64,000 bases of DNA. It comes from Thermogemmatispora tikiterensis (GTDB taxonomy: Bacteria > Chloroflexota > Ktedonobacteria > Ktedonobacterales > Ktedonobacteraceae). Shown here piece by piece: positions 42,901 through 51,622 of the stretch. How positions within the stretch are numbered: the first letter of the stretch is position 1; each line of letters starts with the position of its first letter. Position numbers and translations under genes: made by a program. The DNA is taken from contig NZ_MCIF01000002.1 of assembly GCF_003268475.1 (NCBI RefSeq), positions 4,157,744-4,221,743 of the forward strand. The letters are read 5' to 3'. The notes below the pieces were generated by a model. It was given only the letters and a program-made list of their open reading frames with translations. It ran no database searches and was not told the DNA's origin.

Positions 42901-43869
42901 ATGAGTGAAGACAGCAAGAGCGACAAGAAGATCTATATTCTGGTTGAGCGCGCGAGTAACCTCTCTCGTGGGGTGAGTCGCGCGCTCTGGCCTGCTACGG
43001 CGCGGCGGCTGGTAGAGACCAGTCGGGCCGCTCAGCGCCGCCGCGCCCGCTTGATGCGGCGTCGTTCGTCGTTGCCGCCGGCGCTGCCTGCGGCTCTGCC
43101 GCAATGGCTGCCGCGCCTCTTTTTGGCCGCGCTCGTGGCGTCCTCCATGCTGAGCGGGGGGACGCTTGTGCTCGCTGTGCTCTGGCATCTCTGGTTTCTG
43201 CCGTTGTGTGCCGCGCTCGCTCTCGCCGTCTCTCTGCTCGCGCTCAGATCGCGCTGGCCCGCTAATTTTCCTTCCGTGCCCCTCTCGCAGCAGACGGTGA
43301 TGGATTCCTCCCTCCCTGCCTCCTCTTCGGCTGGCGTGCCCTGGAAGAGCCTGCCTGGTCAGTTGGGAGCGCCGGAGACCCCGATGCCAGATCCGCCCTC
43401 GCTTGTGCGAGTGCTGGAGACTTTCGACCTCTCGCGCGGCGAACTGGAGCCGGCCCTGACTGAGGTCTCCTGGCCGCCCTCGCCTGCTGCCGGGGCGCGC
43501 TCCGATTGGGATGAGCGCGCTTCCTCCAGCGGGGCTACTTCCGTGGCTCCTTTGCCAGACAGGCTGCCCTGCTCCTCTGCTGGTGCGCCGGCTGGACCTG
43601 GCTCCTCTCCATTGGCCGCCCCCTCTATGCCGCTCGCCGCATTCGGCTTTGGCCCAACTCGCGCCGGCGGTAACTCGCAGCCTGGGCTGCCGGGGCGCGC
43701 TCTGCCTGACCAGCCACAGCCTCCCAGGTCCGCCAGCGGCCAACCGGGGGAGATCCCCGTGACGCGGCCCTTCGCTAGCTCTGAGGCCAACGGACAAGAC
43801 GAGCCGGGGGGTGCTCCCTCTGCCGCCGTGGAGAGTAAAGGTGAGGAGGGGGAGGGCGAGAAGCTATGA
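42901..43869 (+). CDS. Uncharacterised membrane protein with Arg-rich head and Ser/Pro-rich tail
   Basis: A 322-aa protein I do not recognise. Residues 1-60 are basic and include QRRRARLMRRRS; two closely spaced TM helices follow (about 75-118: LFLAALVASSMLSGGTLVLA and LWFLPLCAALALAVSLLAL). The rest (about 125-322) is a Ser/Pro/Gly/Ala-rich, probably disordered tail with scattered acidic residues. The RBS is weak (GGGTGG). It follows the candidate structured RNA directly, and its basic head could bind RNA; that is speculation. The VOC gene starts 158 bp later, or overlaps the stop (ATGA) if the upstream ATG is used. Confidence 0.6.
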   Translation: MSEDSKSDKKIYILVERASNLSRGVSRALWPATARRLVETSRAAQRRRARLMRRRSSLPPALPAALPQWLPRLFLAALVASSMLSGGTLVLAVLWHLWFLPLCAALALAVSLLALRSRWPANFPSVPLSQQTVMDSSLPASSSAGVPWKSLPGQLGAPETPMPDPPSLVRVLETFDLSRGELEPALTEVSWPPSPAAGARSDWDERASSSGATSVAPLPDRLPCSSAGAPAGPGSSPLAAPSMPLAAFGFGPTRAGGNSQPGLPGRALPDQPQPPRSASGQPGEIPVTRPFASSEANGQDEPGGAPSAAVESKGEEGEGEKL

Positions 43870-44027
43870 CCTTTGGGGGAGATCTGTTGACCTGGCTCGC
43901 TCATACTGGGTATGATTCCCCAGAAAAAGAGAGCCTTGGCCGTCTGGCTGGTGCTCAAGAGCTAGACCAGCCGGCAGGCAGGTCCACCGGCAGCAGTCGG
44001 CAGCAGTTCCTTTCCCTGGAGGCAGCA

Positions 44028-45005
44028 GTGAGCGAGCAGCAGATTCAGAAGGTAAAAGTCAGACGCTTAGCGCATGTGGGCCTCTGGTCCAGCGATGTGG
44101 CAACACAGGCCCGCTTCTATCGCCAGGTGGTGGGCCTTGATCTGCGCTCAAGCGAGATCCGTACCGTGGGACAGGAGATGGAGGTGGAGGCGGCCAGCGC
44201 TTTCCTTGCTTTGGGCGATGAACATCACTGCTTGGCTCTCTTCGCCGATACCCGCGATTCCCGTCCTGGGAAAGCCGATAGCCGTTTTGCGCTGCCTCAG
44301 AGTCGACTGCATCACATGACCTTCGAGGTGGATACGGAGGCGGAGCTGGCGGCCCTGGCTGCTCGCCTGAATATGCTCGGCGTGGAGCTAGCTTTCGAGC
44401 CGCGCGACGGCGAGAGCGAGCGCGGCGATACGCTCTGGTTCCGCGATCCCGATGGCAACCGTATTGAGATCTCGGTGGCGTCCGATGAGGCCTTCTCGCA
44501 GTACGCCGCCGCTAGCGGACGTCGGCAGGCGCGTCTGCGCCCCCTGGCTCTCCAGCACCTGGCCCTGCAGACGCCACATCTGGAGACGATGGTCGAGTTC
44601 TATACCGAGGCTCTGGGCTTTGATATCTCAGACTGGTTGCTGCGCGAGTGGGCCTGGCTGCGCTGCAATACCGATCATCATACCCTGGTGCTGATCCAGG
44701 GGCGCCCCGATGTTGATCACATCGGTTTCCGCATCGACAGCGGCCTCGATCTGCTGGCCTGGGCCGATTATCTCAGCCGCCAGGAGACACCCGTTCTCTG
44801 GGGACCCGGGCGCCACGGCGCTGGTCACGATCTCTTCCTGCGCTTCGCCGATCCGGAGGGCTGCCACGTTGAGCTATCTGCCGAGCTGGAGCAGTACTAT
44901 GATCAAGATGTGACGACGCCGCCGCGCCTCTGGCATGCTCGCCCTCGCGCGCTCAATCTCTGGGGGACGCTGCCGCCCTGGATTAAAGAAGAGGTCTCAG
45001 TCTGA
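44028..45005 (+). CDS. Two-domain VOC-family protein (extradiol dioxygenase-like)
   Basis: A protein of 325 aa from the GTG at 44028, which has GGAGG 6 nt upstream; an ATG at 43866 overlapping the previous stop would add 54 residues. Two glyoxalase/dioxygenase (VOC) domains are present. The first has LAHVGLW, LHHMTFEVD and RIEIS. The second has LQHLALQ, VDHIGFRI and HVELS. Each thus has a His-His-Glu set like the metal site of type I extradiol dioxygenases, where the second domain is the active one. It likely cleaves an aromatic or related ring with Fe(II) or Mn(II). The FAH-family hydrolase at 45329, facing it, would suit a later step of aromatic breakdown. Confidence 0.8.
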   Translation: MSEQQIQKVKVRRLAHVGLWSSDVATQARFYRQVVGLDLRSSEIRTVGQEMEVEAASAFLALGDEHHCLALFADTRDSRPGKADSRFALPQSRLHHMTFEVDTEAELAALAARLNMLGVELAFEPRDGESERGDTLWFRDPDGNRIEISVASDEAFSQYAAASGRRQARLRPLALQHLALQTPHLETMVEFYTEALGFDISDWLLREWAWLRCNTDHHTLVLIQGRPDVDHIGFRIDSGLDLLAWADYLSRQETPVLWGPGRHGAGHDLFLRFADPEGCHVELSAELEQYYDQDVTTPPRLWHARPRALNLWGTLPPWIKEEVSV

Positions 45006-45193
45006 TCTTCCCTCATCGTCCTGCTGTCCAACCGTGGTCCTTCCTGGTCTGGGTAGGAGCAATGAGGAGGCGGCGTAGAGAAGTGTCCAGGAGTACGAAC
45101 GCCGGGCAGATAGGGAAGGCGGCGAAGCTGGTGAGTTGATTGGCCAGGTTGAGTCGGGTAACTAAGTAGAAGAGCTAACCCTCTCCCTGGCCG

Positions 45194-45238
45194 GACGAGG
45201 TGACGGATTCTCGTGATCCGTCGCCTCGTCGCGTTTTT
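45194..45238 (+). terminator. Strong rho-independent terminator after the VOC gene
   Basis: A 15-bp stem (GACGAGGTGACGGAT at 45194-45208 with ATCCGTCGCCTCGTC at 45216-45230, one G-U pair) is followed by TTTTT at 45234-45238. The rest of 45006-45328 holds no gene. Confidence 0.88.
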
Positions 45239-45328
45239 GGGGCATGGCCAACGTGGCCAACGCTGACGCCAGCGTCGGCCTCACCAGCGTCGGCCTCAGC
45301 AGTAGGGCAAAGGCAGGCTCAATATGCG

Positions 45329-46285
45329 TTAGCGAGCCTCTGAGACACCGACAATGCGGTTTCTCATAACGCCGATCTCGGCGATCTCGGTCTCCATGAT
45401 GTCGCCGGGGCGCAAAAATTCGGGCGGCGTGCGGGCGAAGCCCACACCGCTCGGTGTACCGGTGGCGATGATGTCGCCAGGCTCCAACGTCATCCCGTTG
45501 GAGAGCACGGCGATGATGCGGGGGATAGAGAAGATCATCTGGTCAGTGGTGGCCTCTTGCTTGGTGACCCCGTTGACGCGCAGGCGCAGGGTAAGCCGCT
45601 GGGGGTCGGGGATCTCATCGGCGGTGACGATCCAGGGACCCATCGGACAGTAGCCGTCGATGCTTTTGCCGCGAAAGTACTGCTGGTGCTGGGCCTGCAG
45701 GTCACGAGCCGAGATATCGTTGAGCACAGTGTAACCGAAGACGTAACTGAGGGCCTCGTCTTCGCGGATGTGCTTGCCTCCCTTGCCGAGAATGACGGCC
45801 AGCTCAACTTCCCAGTCGATCTGCGTCGAGACGATGGGATCGATGACCACGTCGCTGTAAGGCCCGTTGACCGTAGTGGGAGCCTTGGTGAAAATAACGG
45901 GATGCTGCGGAAGCTGAGCCTCGCGCCCGCGGGCTGCGGCGGATTCGCGGGCGTGCTCGGCGTAGTTCAGTCCCAGGCACATGATATTTTTGCGCGGACG
46001 AGGGATCGGGGCCGCGAGCTGGACGGCGGAGAGTGGCTGCACGAGGCCACTTCCCTGCAGAGCGGGAATCGCACTCAAACGCCCGTTGGCTTGTTGGGCC
46101 TGCTCTAGCAGGGCCCGCAAACCCCGCTCCGCCTGCCCATACTGCTCGATGAGGGTCTGCATCTGGTCAGGGACACTGAAGCCAAGGGCACGCGCTCCTT
46201 GAGCGGCATCGACAATCTCGTCGTTGAGCACCAGACCCACGCGTACACGCGGGTTATCAGGTGTTGAAAAGCTTGCCAGTTTCAA
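45329..46285 (-). CDS. Fumarylacetoacetate hydrolase-family protein
   Basis: A 318-aa FAH-fold enzyme. Typical features are KNIMCLGLNYAEHARE, the metal ligands in DWEVELAVILGK, the signature GYTVLNDISARDLQ, and the late GDIIATGTPSGVGFAR. Such enzymes hydrolyse or decarboxylate beta-diketo acids (fumarylpyruvate, 2-hydroxyhepta-dienedioate and similar) in aromatic degradation. I choose a TTG start at 46285 because GGGAGGA lies 7 nt upstream and the family N terminus (KLASFSTPDNPRVRVGLV) begins there; the longer frame is not protein-like. The VOC dioxygenase-like gene converging on it may act in the same pathway. Confidence 0.85.
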   Translation of the reverse strand: MKLASFSTPDNPRVRVGLVLNDEIVDAAQGARALGFSVPDQMQTLIEQYGQAERGLRALLEQAQQANGRLSAIPALQGSGLVQPLSAVQLAAPIPRPRKNIMCLGLNYAEHARESAAARGREAQLPQHPVIFTKAPTTVNGPYSDVVIDPIVSTQIDWEVELAVILGKGGKHIREDEALSYVFGYTVLNDISARDLQAQHQQYFRGKSIDGYCPMGPWIVTADEIPDPQRLTLRLRVNGVTKQEATTDQMIFSIPRIIAVLSNGMTLEPGDIIATGTPSGVGFARTPPEFLRPGDIMETEIAEIGVMRNRIVGVSEAR

Positions 46286-46521
46286 TGATGGTTCCTCCCT
46301 TATTCTGGCTGGTGGATCCCTCTTGCATAATAGTATGTCCCCCAACAGGAAAAGGCAAGGTGCTAGGCGGCTCCATTCCTGCTGGCAGCACTGGGGAACT
46401 GCCCTGCCCTGCCCTGCCCAGGCCTGGCTTGGGCCCGGCAACCTGCGGCCATTCAGGGAGCGCTCAAGGAAAGAAGAGGATGCGGAGGGTGGTCTGTCTG
46501 ATGCGCACGCGGCTCCAGGCT

Positions 46522-47445
46522 CTACTCGGCGGTGAGGGCAGTGCGCATGACCTCCAGCGGCGCAGGCTGGCCGGTCCAGAGCGTGAAGGCCAGGGCCCCT
46601 TGATGGAGCAGCATCGGCAAACCATTGGATGCCCGCATTCCCAGGGTCCGCGCCTGACAGAGCAGCTTTGTTTCCGCCGGGTTGTAGATCATGTCGAAGA
46701 CAAAGGTTTCGTTGCCAAAACGCGCCAGCACTTCGCCGGGGAGCGGACTGAGATCCTCGTGCATACCGACCGGGGTGGCGTTGATAATGAGCGAGAGCGG
46801 GTGCGGGATCAGGAACTCGGGATCACTGAGACTGAAGACCTGGGGGACGCTCAGCTCCTGACGCTGGGCCGTCAGAAAGTCGCCGACCTCTGCCGCCAGA
46901 TGTTGGGCGCGCTCCAGATGGCGATTGACGATGATCAATCGTTCGACGCCGGTGCTGGCCAGGGCGAAAGCTGCCGCCCGCGCCGCGCCGCCCGCTCCTA
47001 AGATGATAGCTGTATAGCCCGTCAGCGAGATCGTTGTGCTCTCGCTTGGCTTACCAACACCTAGCTCCTGTAGGGCATGTAAGAGACCAGGCGCGTCGGT
47101 ATTATAGCCATGCAGGTAGCCATCACGCGGCACAATCGTGTTGACCGCCCCGATCCGCGCCGCCAGCGGATCGACGATGTCAAGCAGAGGGAGCACTGCC
47201 TGCTTGTGCGGAATAGTCACATTGGCCCCCAGATAGAGCGGATCGAGCAGGCGGGCGACACAGGCGGCCAACTCATCGGCGGGCGTTTGCCATAGCTCAT
47301 AGACCGCATCGATACCCAGGGCATCGAGAGCCGCCTGCTGCATGCGCGGCGAGAGCGAATGCGCCACGGGATCGCCGATCAGGCCCAGGCGGAAACGACT
47401 GTGCCGATTCTGCAACTGCTTAATCACTGGTGCTTCTGCATCCAT
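46522..47445 (-). CDS. aroE: Shikimate dehydrogenase AroE
   Basis: A 307-aa enzyme with the AroE signatures: GLIGDPVAHSLSPRM (shikimate binding), NVTIPHKQAVLPLLD (catalytic Lys), AVNTIV and YNTDAPG, the NADP loop LGAGGAARAAAFAL with NRHLERA, NATPVGM, and DMIYNPAETKLL. It reduces 3-dehydroshikimate to shikimate with NADPH in aromatic amino acid synthesis. The reading frame starts at an ATG at 47445. It is alone, with no other aro gene adjacent, and diverges from the NUDIX gene. Confidence 0.93.
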   Translation of the reverse strand: MDAEAPVIKQLQNRHSRFRLGLIGDPVAHSLSPRMQQAALDALGIDAVYELWQTPADELAACVARLLDPLYLGANVTIPHKQAVLPLLDIVDPLAARIGAVNTIVPRDGYLHGYNTDAPGLLHALQELGVGKPSESTTISLTGYTAIILGAGGAARAAAFALASTGVERLIIVNRHLERAQHLAAEVGDFLTAQRQELSVPQVFSLSDPEFLIPHPLSLIINATPVGMHEDLSPLPGEVLARFGNETFVFDMIYNPAETKLLCQARTLGMRASNGLPMLLHQGALAFTLWTGQPAPLEVMRTALTAE

Positions 47446-47677
47446 AGTTACTTTTTCGGCCCTGCTTTGCCTTCGGTCGAGAGCTGATAGATCCTACTCT
47501 GCCGGGTGCATCCTGTTTATCGCTGTCACAAAGAGCATGAACATGTTCAGCGTACCACAGGCCGTGGCCTCCGTAAAGGGGGCGAGCAGTGCCTGCGGGG
47601 ATGCTGCACATATGGTACTATAACAGTATCATGTCCAGGTCAACAGAAACTTTCCTCAAGGGAGATGGAGAGAACCT

Positions 47678-48499
47678 ATGGCAGTTGTGCCCCGCCTGGC
47701 CTCAGCGGTGATGCTGCTGAGGAACGGACACGCTGGAACCGGAATGGAGGTCTTTATGGTTCGGCGTGTTGTCCAAAGCGAATTTATGCCTGATGTCTAC
47801 GTCTTTCCCGGTGGCTCCATCAAGGCTGATGACCGCGCCGTCGAGGAGAGCGCTCAGCTCTGCGCCCCTGTTCCCGCCCGTGAAACTGTGGCCGACCCCG
47901 AGGGGCAGACAGCCCTGGGCACGGGAGCACGAGTGGCGGCCATTCGCGAGCTATTTGAGGAAGCTGGGGTCTTGCTGGCTTATCGCAATGGCTCGCTGCT
48001 GGCCCTGACGGAGAATGAGGCCGAGAGGGCGCGCTTCGCCGACTATCGCCGTGCCTTTCATGAGCGACGAGGCTCACTGGTCGAGCTGGCCCAGCGTGAG
48101 GGGTTGCAGCTAGCCACCGACCGGCTCCACTACTTTGCTCACTGGCTGACGCCGGAAGGCATGCCGCGCCGCTTCGATACCCACTTCTTTCTCGCCCTGG
48201 CTCCTGGCGAGCAGCAGGCTGTCTACGACCACCTGGAGACCAGTGACGGCCTCTGGATCAGGCCCGCCGAAGCCCTGGCCCGTTATCAGGAGGGTAGCTT
48301 CCCCCTGGTCTTTGCCACCTTGCGCCAGCTCGAAGAGTTAGCGGCCTTTGCCAGCGCCGAGGAGGCCCTGGCCTTCGCCGCCTCGCATTATGTGGCTCTC
48401 AAGCAGCCACGCCTGGTGCAGGAGGGCGATGGCTATCGCATCTACCTCCCTGGCGATGAACAGGGTTGGGAGGTGCCACCTCATATGACCCAGGGCTGA
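47678..48499 (+). CDS. NUDIX hydrolase, NUDT19-like
   Basis: A 273-aa NUDIX protein. The fold starts RLASAVMLLRNG with VYVFPGGSIKADD; the NUDIX box helix reads AAIRELFEEAGVLLA with the REx2EE core. An insertion of about 35 residues between the GG and the box helix, and the later FAHWLTPEGMPRRFDTHFFLA, are typical of the NUDT7/NUDT19-type group, some of which cleave CoA derivatives. It probably hydrolyses a CoA ester or a nucleoside diphosphate compound. GGGAGATGGAGAG precedes the ATG. The MBL hydrolase gene follows 58 bp later, probably in one transcript. Confidence 0.87.
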   Translation: MAVVPRLASAVMLLRNGHAGTGMEVFMVRRVVQSEFMPDVYVFPGGSIKADDRAVEESAQLCAPVPARETVADPEGQTALGTGARVAAIRELFEEAGVLLAYRNGSLLALTENEAERARFADYRRAFHERRGSLVELAQREGLQLATDRLHYFAHWLTPEGMPRRFDTHFFLALAPGEQQAVYDHLETSDGLWIRPAEALARYQEGSFPLVFATLRQLEELAAFASAEEALAFAASHYVALKQPRLVQEGDGYRIYLPGDEQGWEVPPHMTQG

Positions 48500-48557
48500 G
48501 CTGTAGGCCGTGACACTGTCTGGTCTGCTGGAGAAGCGCGTGAGAGAGAGGAGCATT

Positions 48558-49385
48558 ATGGAACAGGAGCAGAAGCCACAAGAGGAAGCGCAGCCTTATA
48601 CGCTGGTGCTGGCTCCCAATCCCTCGGTGATGACGGGGCCAGGGACCAATACGATCGTGGTTGGTGAAGGGACCACGGGAGCGCTTGTCATTGATCCAGC
48701 GGTCGACGAGCCGGCCTATCTGGAGCAGATCATTGCCGCTGGGGAGGCCCGTGGCGGCATCCGGCGCATTTTGATTACCCACGGCCATCCTGACCACTGC
48801 GGCGGTGCGGCGGCTCTGCGGACCCGGCTGGGGGCACCGGTACTGGCCTTTAGCCGCCAGGGGGTGGCCCTGGCCGATGAGGAGCTGAAGGATGGGGCGC
48901 GCCTGGCTGCTGGCGACGATACCCTGCGAGCCATCCACACGCCGGGGCATCGCTTCGACCATCTCTGCTTCCTCTTAGAGCGGGCTGGCATCCTGTTTGC
49001 CGGGGACCTGCTGGCAGGAGTGGGCACCGTAGTGATCGCTCCACCGGAGGGCGATATGGGGGCGTATCTGACCTCGCTGCGGCGTCTCCAGAGTCTGGAG
49101 TTGCGCCACATTGTCCCTGCTCACGGCCCGCTCATTCTTGATCCAGCTCGCAAGCTGGCCGAATACATCGAGCATCGCCTCCTGCGTGAGCAGCAGGTGA
49201 TCACAGCCCTCGGCCAGTTCCCCCAGGGGGCAACCGTCGGTGACCTCGTGCCGCTTGTCTATGCCGACGTCTCACCGTCTCTTCACGCCCTGGCTGCTCA
49301 GTCTCTGACAGCTCATCTGCTCAAGCTAGAGCAGGAAGGGCGTGTTCACCGTCACGCTAGCGAGCGCTGGCTGTTAGGGCGCTAA
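48558..49385 (+). CDS. Metallo-beta-lactamase-fold hydrolase (LACTB2-like)
   Basis: The 275-aa protein has an MBL domain with all ligands: THGHPDHCGG (HxHxDH), HTPGHRFDH, FAGDLLAG (bridging Asp) and PAHGP. A C-terminal winged-helix segment (about 205-275, TALGQFPQGATVGDLV to GRVHRHASERWLL) is the LACTB2/glyoxalase II-like tail. LACTB2 is an RNA endonuclease in human mitochondria, while bacterial members are often thioesterases, so the substrate is open. GAGAGGAG lies just before the ATG at 48558. It is likely co-transcribed with the NUDIX gene; a CoA-related function for both would fit. Confidence 0.85.
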   Translation: MEQEQKPQEEAQPYTLVLAPNPSVMTGPGTNTIVVGEGTTGALVIDPAVDEPAYLEQIIAAGEARGGIRRILITHGHPDHCGGAAALRTRLGAPVLAFSRQGVALADEELKDGARLAAGDDTLRAIHTPGHRFDHLCFLLERAGILFAGDLLAGVGTVVIAPPEGDMGAYLTSLRRLQSLELRHIVPAHGPLILDPARKLAEYIEHRLLREQQVITALGQFPQGATVGDLVPLVYADVSPSLHALAAQSLTAHLLKLEQEGRVHRHASERWLLGR

Positions 49386-49508
49386 GTCAGCTCCGCTCGC
49401 CTGCTGCTCGAAGGGGACCTTATCCGCTCTGTCTCGCCTGGCGAGCGCTGGCTGCCCGGCCTTGGCGCCAGCGCTGTTCTTTCTCCTGGAGAGAGAGCCG
49501 GAGCGGCT

Positions 49509-51215
49509 CTAGCGACGCAGGAGCAGGCCCAGAACGGCCACAGCGGCCAGGCCAAGGCAAAACCAGCCGGCGCTAAGCAGGTGAACGCTGGTCAGCAGAT
49601 AGACGCTGGCGGCCAGGGCGCTCAGGCTTACAAGCGTCAGCGAGAGTGTGCCGCCGCGTCTCTCGCTACCGTTGGCGCCGCGCCCGGCTCCGGAGCGCGC
49701 ACGTCGATTCCGTCCATTGGTCGGGGAATCGGCCAGGCGAATCTCAATCTGGCCGCTCTCGAAACGGGTAATGATGCGCTCCAGGGAGCGGGGCAGGGTC
49801 AACAGCGCGCGCCCATTCTCCAGCAGCTGGCGCAGCAGCTCCTGCAGGTTCTCTCCCAGGCGATCGGTGCTGAGGCCGAGAAACTTGCGCGCGTAGGGAG
49901 TGGCCACATCGATCAGGTTAAACTCCGGTGCCAGGCCAGTTGCCACGCCAGCCAGTACACTAATGGCGCGTCCTGTAAAGGCGAACTGAGCTGGAATCTG
50001 AAAAGGTTGCCCGTACAATAGCTGCTCGATATCCTGAGCAACATCCGACAGGTCCAGCTCGCGTGCCTCTCCCAGCGTCAAACCGTAGTACTGGTTGAGC
50101 ATCAGCTCCAGGCCGTGCTCAATGGCCGTCAGATTGGCGTTTTCTCCCAGAAAGCCAAGGCGGCCCAGGGCATTGACCAGCGCCTGCGAGTCGCGGGCCA
50201 CAAAGGCCAGGAAGAGATCGCGCATGGCCTTCTTCATACTCTTCGTAAGAGTGCCGACCATGCCGAAGTCGACGAAGGCGATGACGGGGTCATCCGGCGG
50301 GGAGCCACGCTTGACAAAGATGTTGCCCGGATGGGGATCGGCGTGAAAGAAGCCAGCTTCGAAGAACTGGAAGAAATAGGCTTCGACCGTACGGCGGGCG
50401 ATCTCCAGCCGATTGTAGCCGGCGGCCTCCAAAGCAGCATAATCGTTGATCTTGATGCCATCGATCCATTCCAGGACCAGAACCCGCTTCGAGCTGTATT
50501 CCTCATAGACGCGTGGAATATAGATCTGGGGCTGATCGCGGAAAAGCTCACGAAAACGGCGAGCATTGGCGGCCTCGGTCAGATAGTCGATCTCCTCGTA
50601 GACCGTGCGGCGAAACTCACGATAGACGGCCATCAGGTCGATGAACTCGCTGGTGTCAACAAAGCGTGTGATGACCCAGATGACAAAGCGGATCGTGCTC
50701 AGGTCGGTATTGACCAGCTCCTCGATATGCGGACGCTGCACCTTGACCGCTACCGTTTCGCCACTGCCGGCGAGCGTGGCGCGATGCACCTGGCCGAGAG
50801 AGGCGGCGGCGGTCGCCTTGCGCTCCAGCATGCTAAAGACCTGCTCCACCGGCTTGCCGAGGTCGGCCTCGATGACCGAGACAACATGGCTGAAAGGGGC
50901 CGGCGGCACCTCGTCTTGCAGACTCCCGAGCACTTGCAGGGCCTGCTCCGGCAGCAGGTCGGCGCGCGCGCTCAGAAACTGACCCAGCTTGATCATCAGG
51001 ACGCCGAGCTTGATGGCCGTCTCGCGGAAAGCCGTTAAGACCTTGATCAGGACTTCGATGTTAGGCTGAACCTCGTAGTGACCGCGCTGGTGGGCCCGAA
51101 TCACTCGCCGACGCTCGCGGTAAATCACCCAGATGGTCCACAATAAGAGACGGGCGACGCGTAAGAAACGCGCCACCTGGGCTAGCCTATTGATCCGTGT
51201 AGGTCTGTGACGCAT
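49509..51215 (-). CDS. ABC1/UbiB-family atypical kinase, membrane-bound
   Basis: A 568-aa protein of the UbiB/AarF/ADCK family. The family KxGQ motif appears in IKLGQFLSARADLLP. The ATP site includes ASLGQVHRATL (Ala-rich loop) and VAVKVQRP; the catalytic region reads FFHADPHPGNIFV and VIAFVDFGMVG. Two C-terminal TM helices (LTLVSLSALAASVYLL and LLSAGWFCLGLAAVAVLGLLL) anchor it. UbiB proteins support quinone or other isoprenoid-lipid synthesis. The ATG at 51215 is chosen because the family begins near RINRLAQVARFL. Confidence 0.9.
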   Translation of the reverse strand: MRHRPTRINRLAQVARFLRVARLLLWTIWVIYRERRRVIRAHQRGHYEVQPNIEVLIKVLTAFRETAIKLGVLMIKLGQFLSARADLLPEQALQVLGSLQDEVPPAPFSHVVSVIEADLGKPVEQVFSMLERKATAAASLGQVHRATLAGSGETVAVKVQRPHIEELVNTDLSTIRFVIWVITRFVDTSEFIDLMAVYREFRRTVYEEIDYLTEAANARRFRELFRDQPQIYIPRVYEEYSSKRVLVLEWIDGIKINDYAALEAAGYNRLEIARRTVEAYFFQFFEAGFFHADPHPGNIFVKRGSPPDDPVIAFVDFGMVGTLTKSMKKAMRDLFLAFVARDSQALVNALGRLGFLGENANLTAIEHGLELMLNQYYGLTLGEARELDLSDVAQDIEQLLYGQPFQIPAQFAFTGRAISVLAGVATGLAPEFNLIDVATPYARKFLGLSTDRLGENLQELLRQLLENGRALLTLPRSLERIITRFESGQIEIRLADSPTNGRNRRARSGAGRGANGSERRGGTLSLTLVSLSALAASVYLLTSVHLLSAGWFCLGLAAVAVLGLLLRR

Positions 51216-51622
51216 ACTACCAGTGAAAACCTCTCTCCAGGTACAATAACACAGATATCTACGCCGTGCCCAGGGAAGCAGTTGAAGAGAGGGGACAGGC
51301 CAGCGCCTCCCGCTCACCTCCCCGCCTTCTTCTGGGGGCTTCCTGCTCTGGCTCTGGGCAAAGGTGAGTCAGAGAGAGCAGCGGGTGCCAGCGAGCGCTC
51401 TTCCTCCCTCACTCATCGCCCCTGACCGGACTGGTTAGCTCGTCAGGTCATCATCAAGCTGGATGGTTTTCGCCCTGGCCTCTACTGCCCGTGGCTTCAC
51501 GGCTGAGACCACCCTTCCTGCCGCTGACCAGCAGGCACGTCATAGTACTACCAGACCAATAAGTAGAGAAAAAACGTTCTCATTCTGTTAAATGAAGCAG
51601 ATAATAGGAGAGGAGCTTCTCT
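51216..51622. other. Divergent intergenic region between the UbiB and M1 peptidase genes
   Basis: About 400 bp without a gene. An AT-richer patch near 51550-51600 probably holds the peptidase promoter, but no pair of boxes is convincing. Confidence 0.3.

Noticed and set aside
42158..42901. A 247-codon open frame (+) over the structured region
   Set aside because: Its product is rich in Cys, Trp and Arg with no domain pattern, there is no RBS, and overlapping frames of similar length exist; the inverted repeats explain the sequence better.
42880..43797. A 305-codon open frame (-) opposite the membrane protein at 42901
   Set aside because: Gly/Arg/Gln-rich composition with no fold; the + strand reading gives clean TM helices.
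46395..46430. CCCTG pentanucleotide run
   Set aside because: Short low-complexity repeat upstream of the FAH-family gene without further structure.
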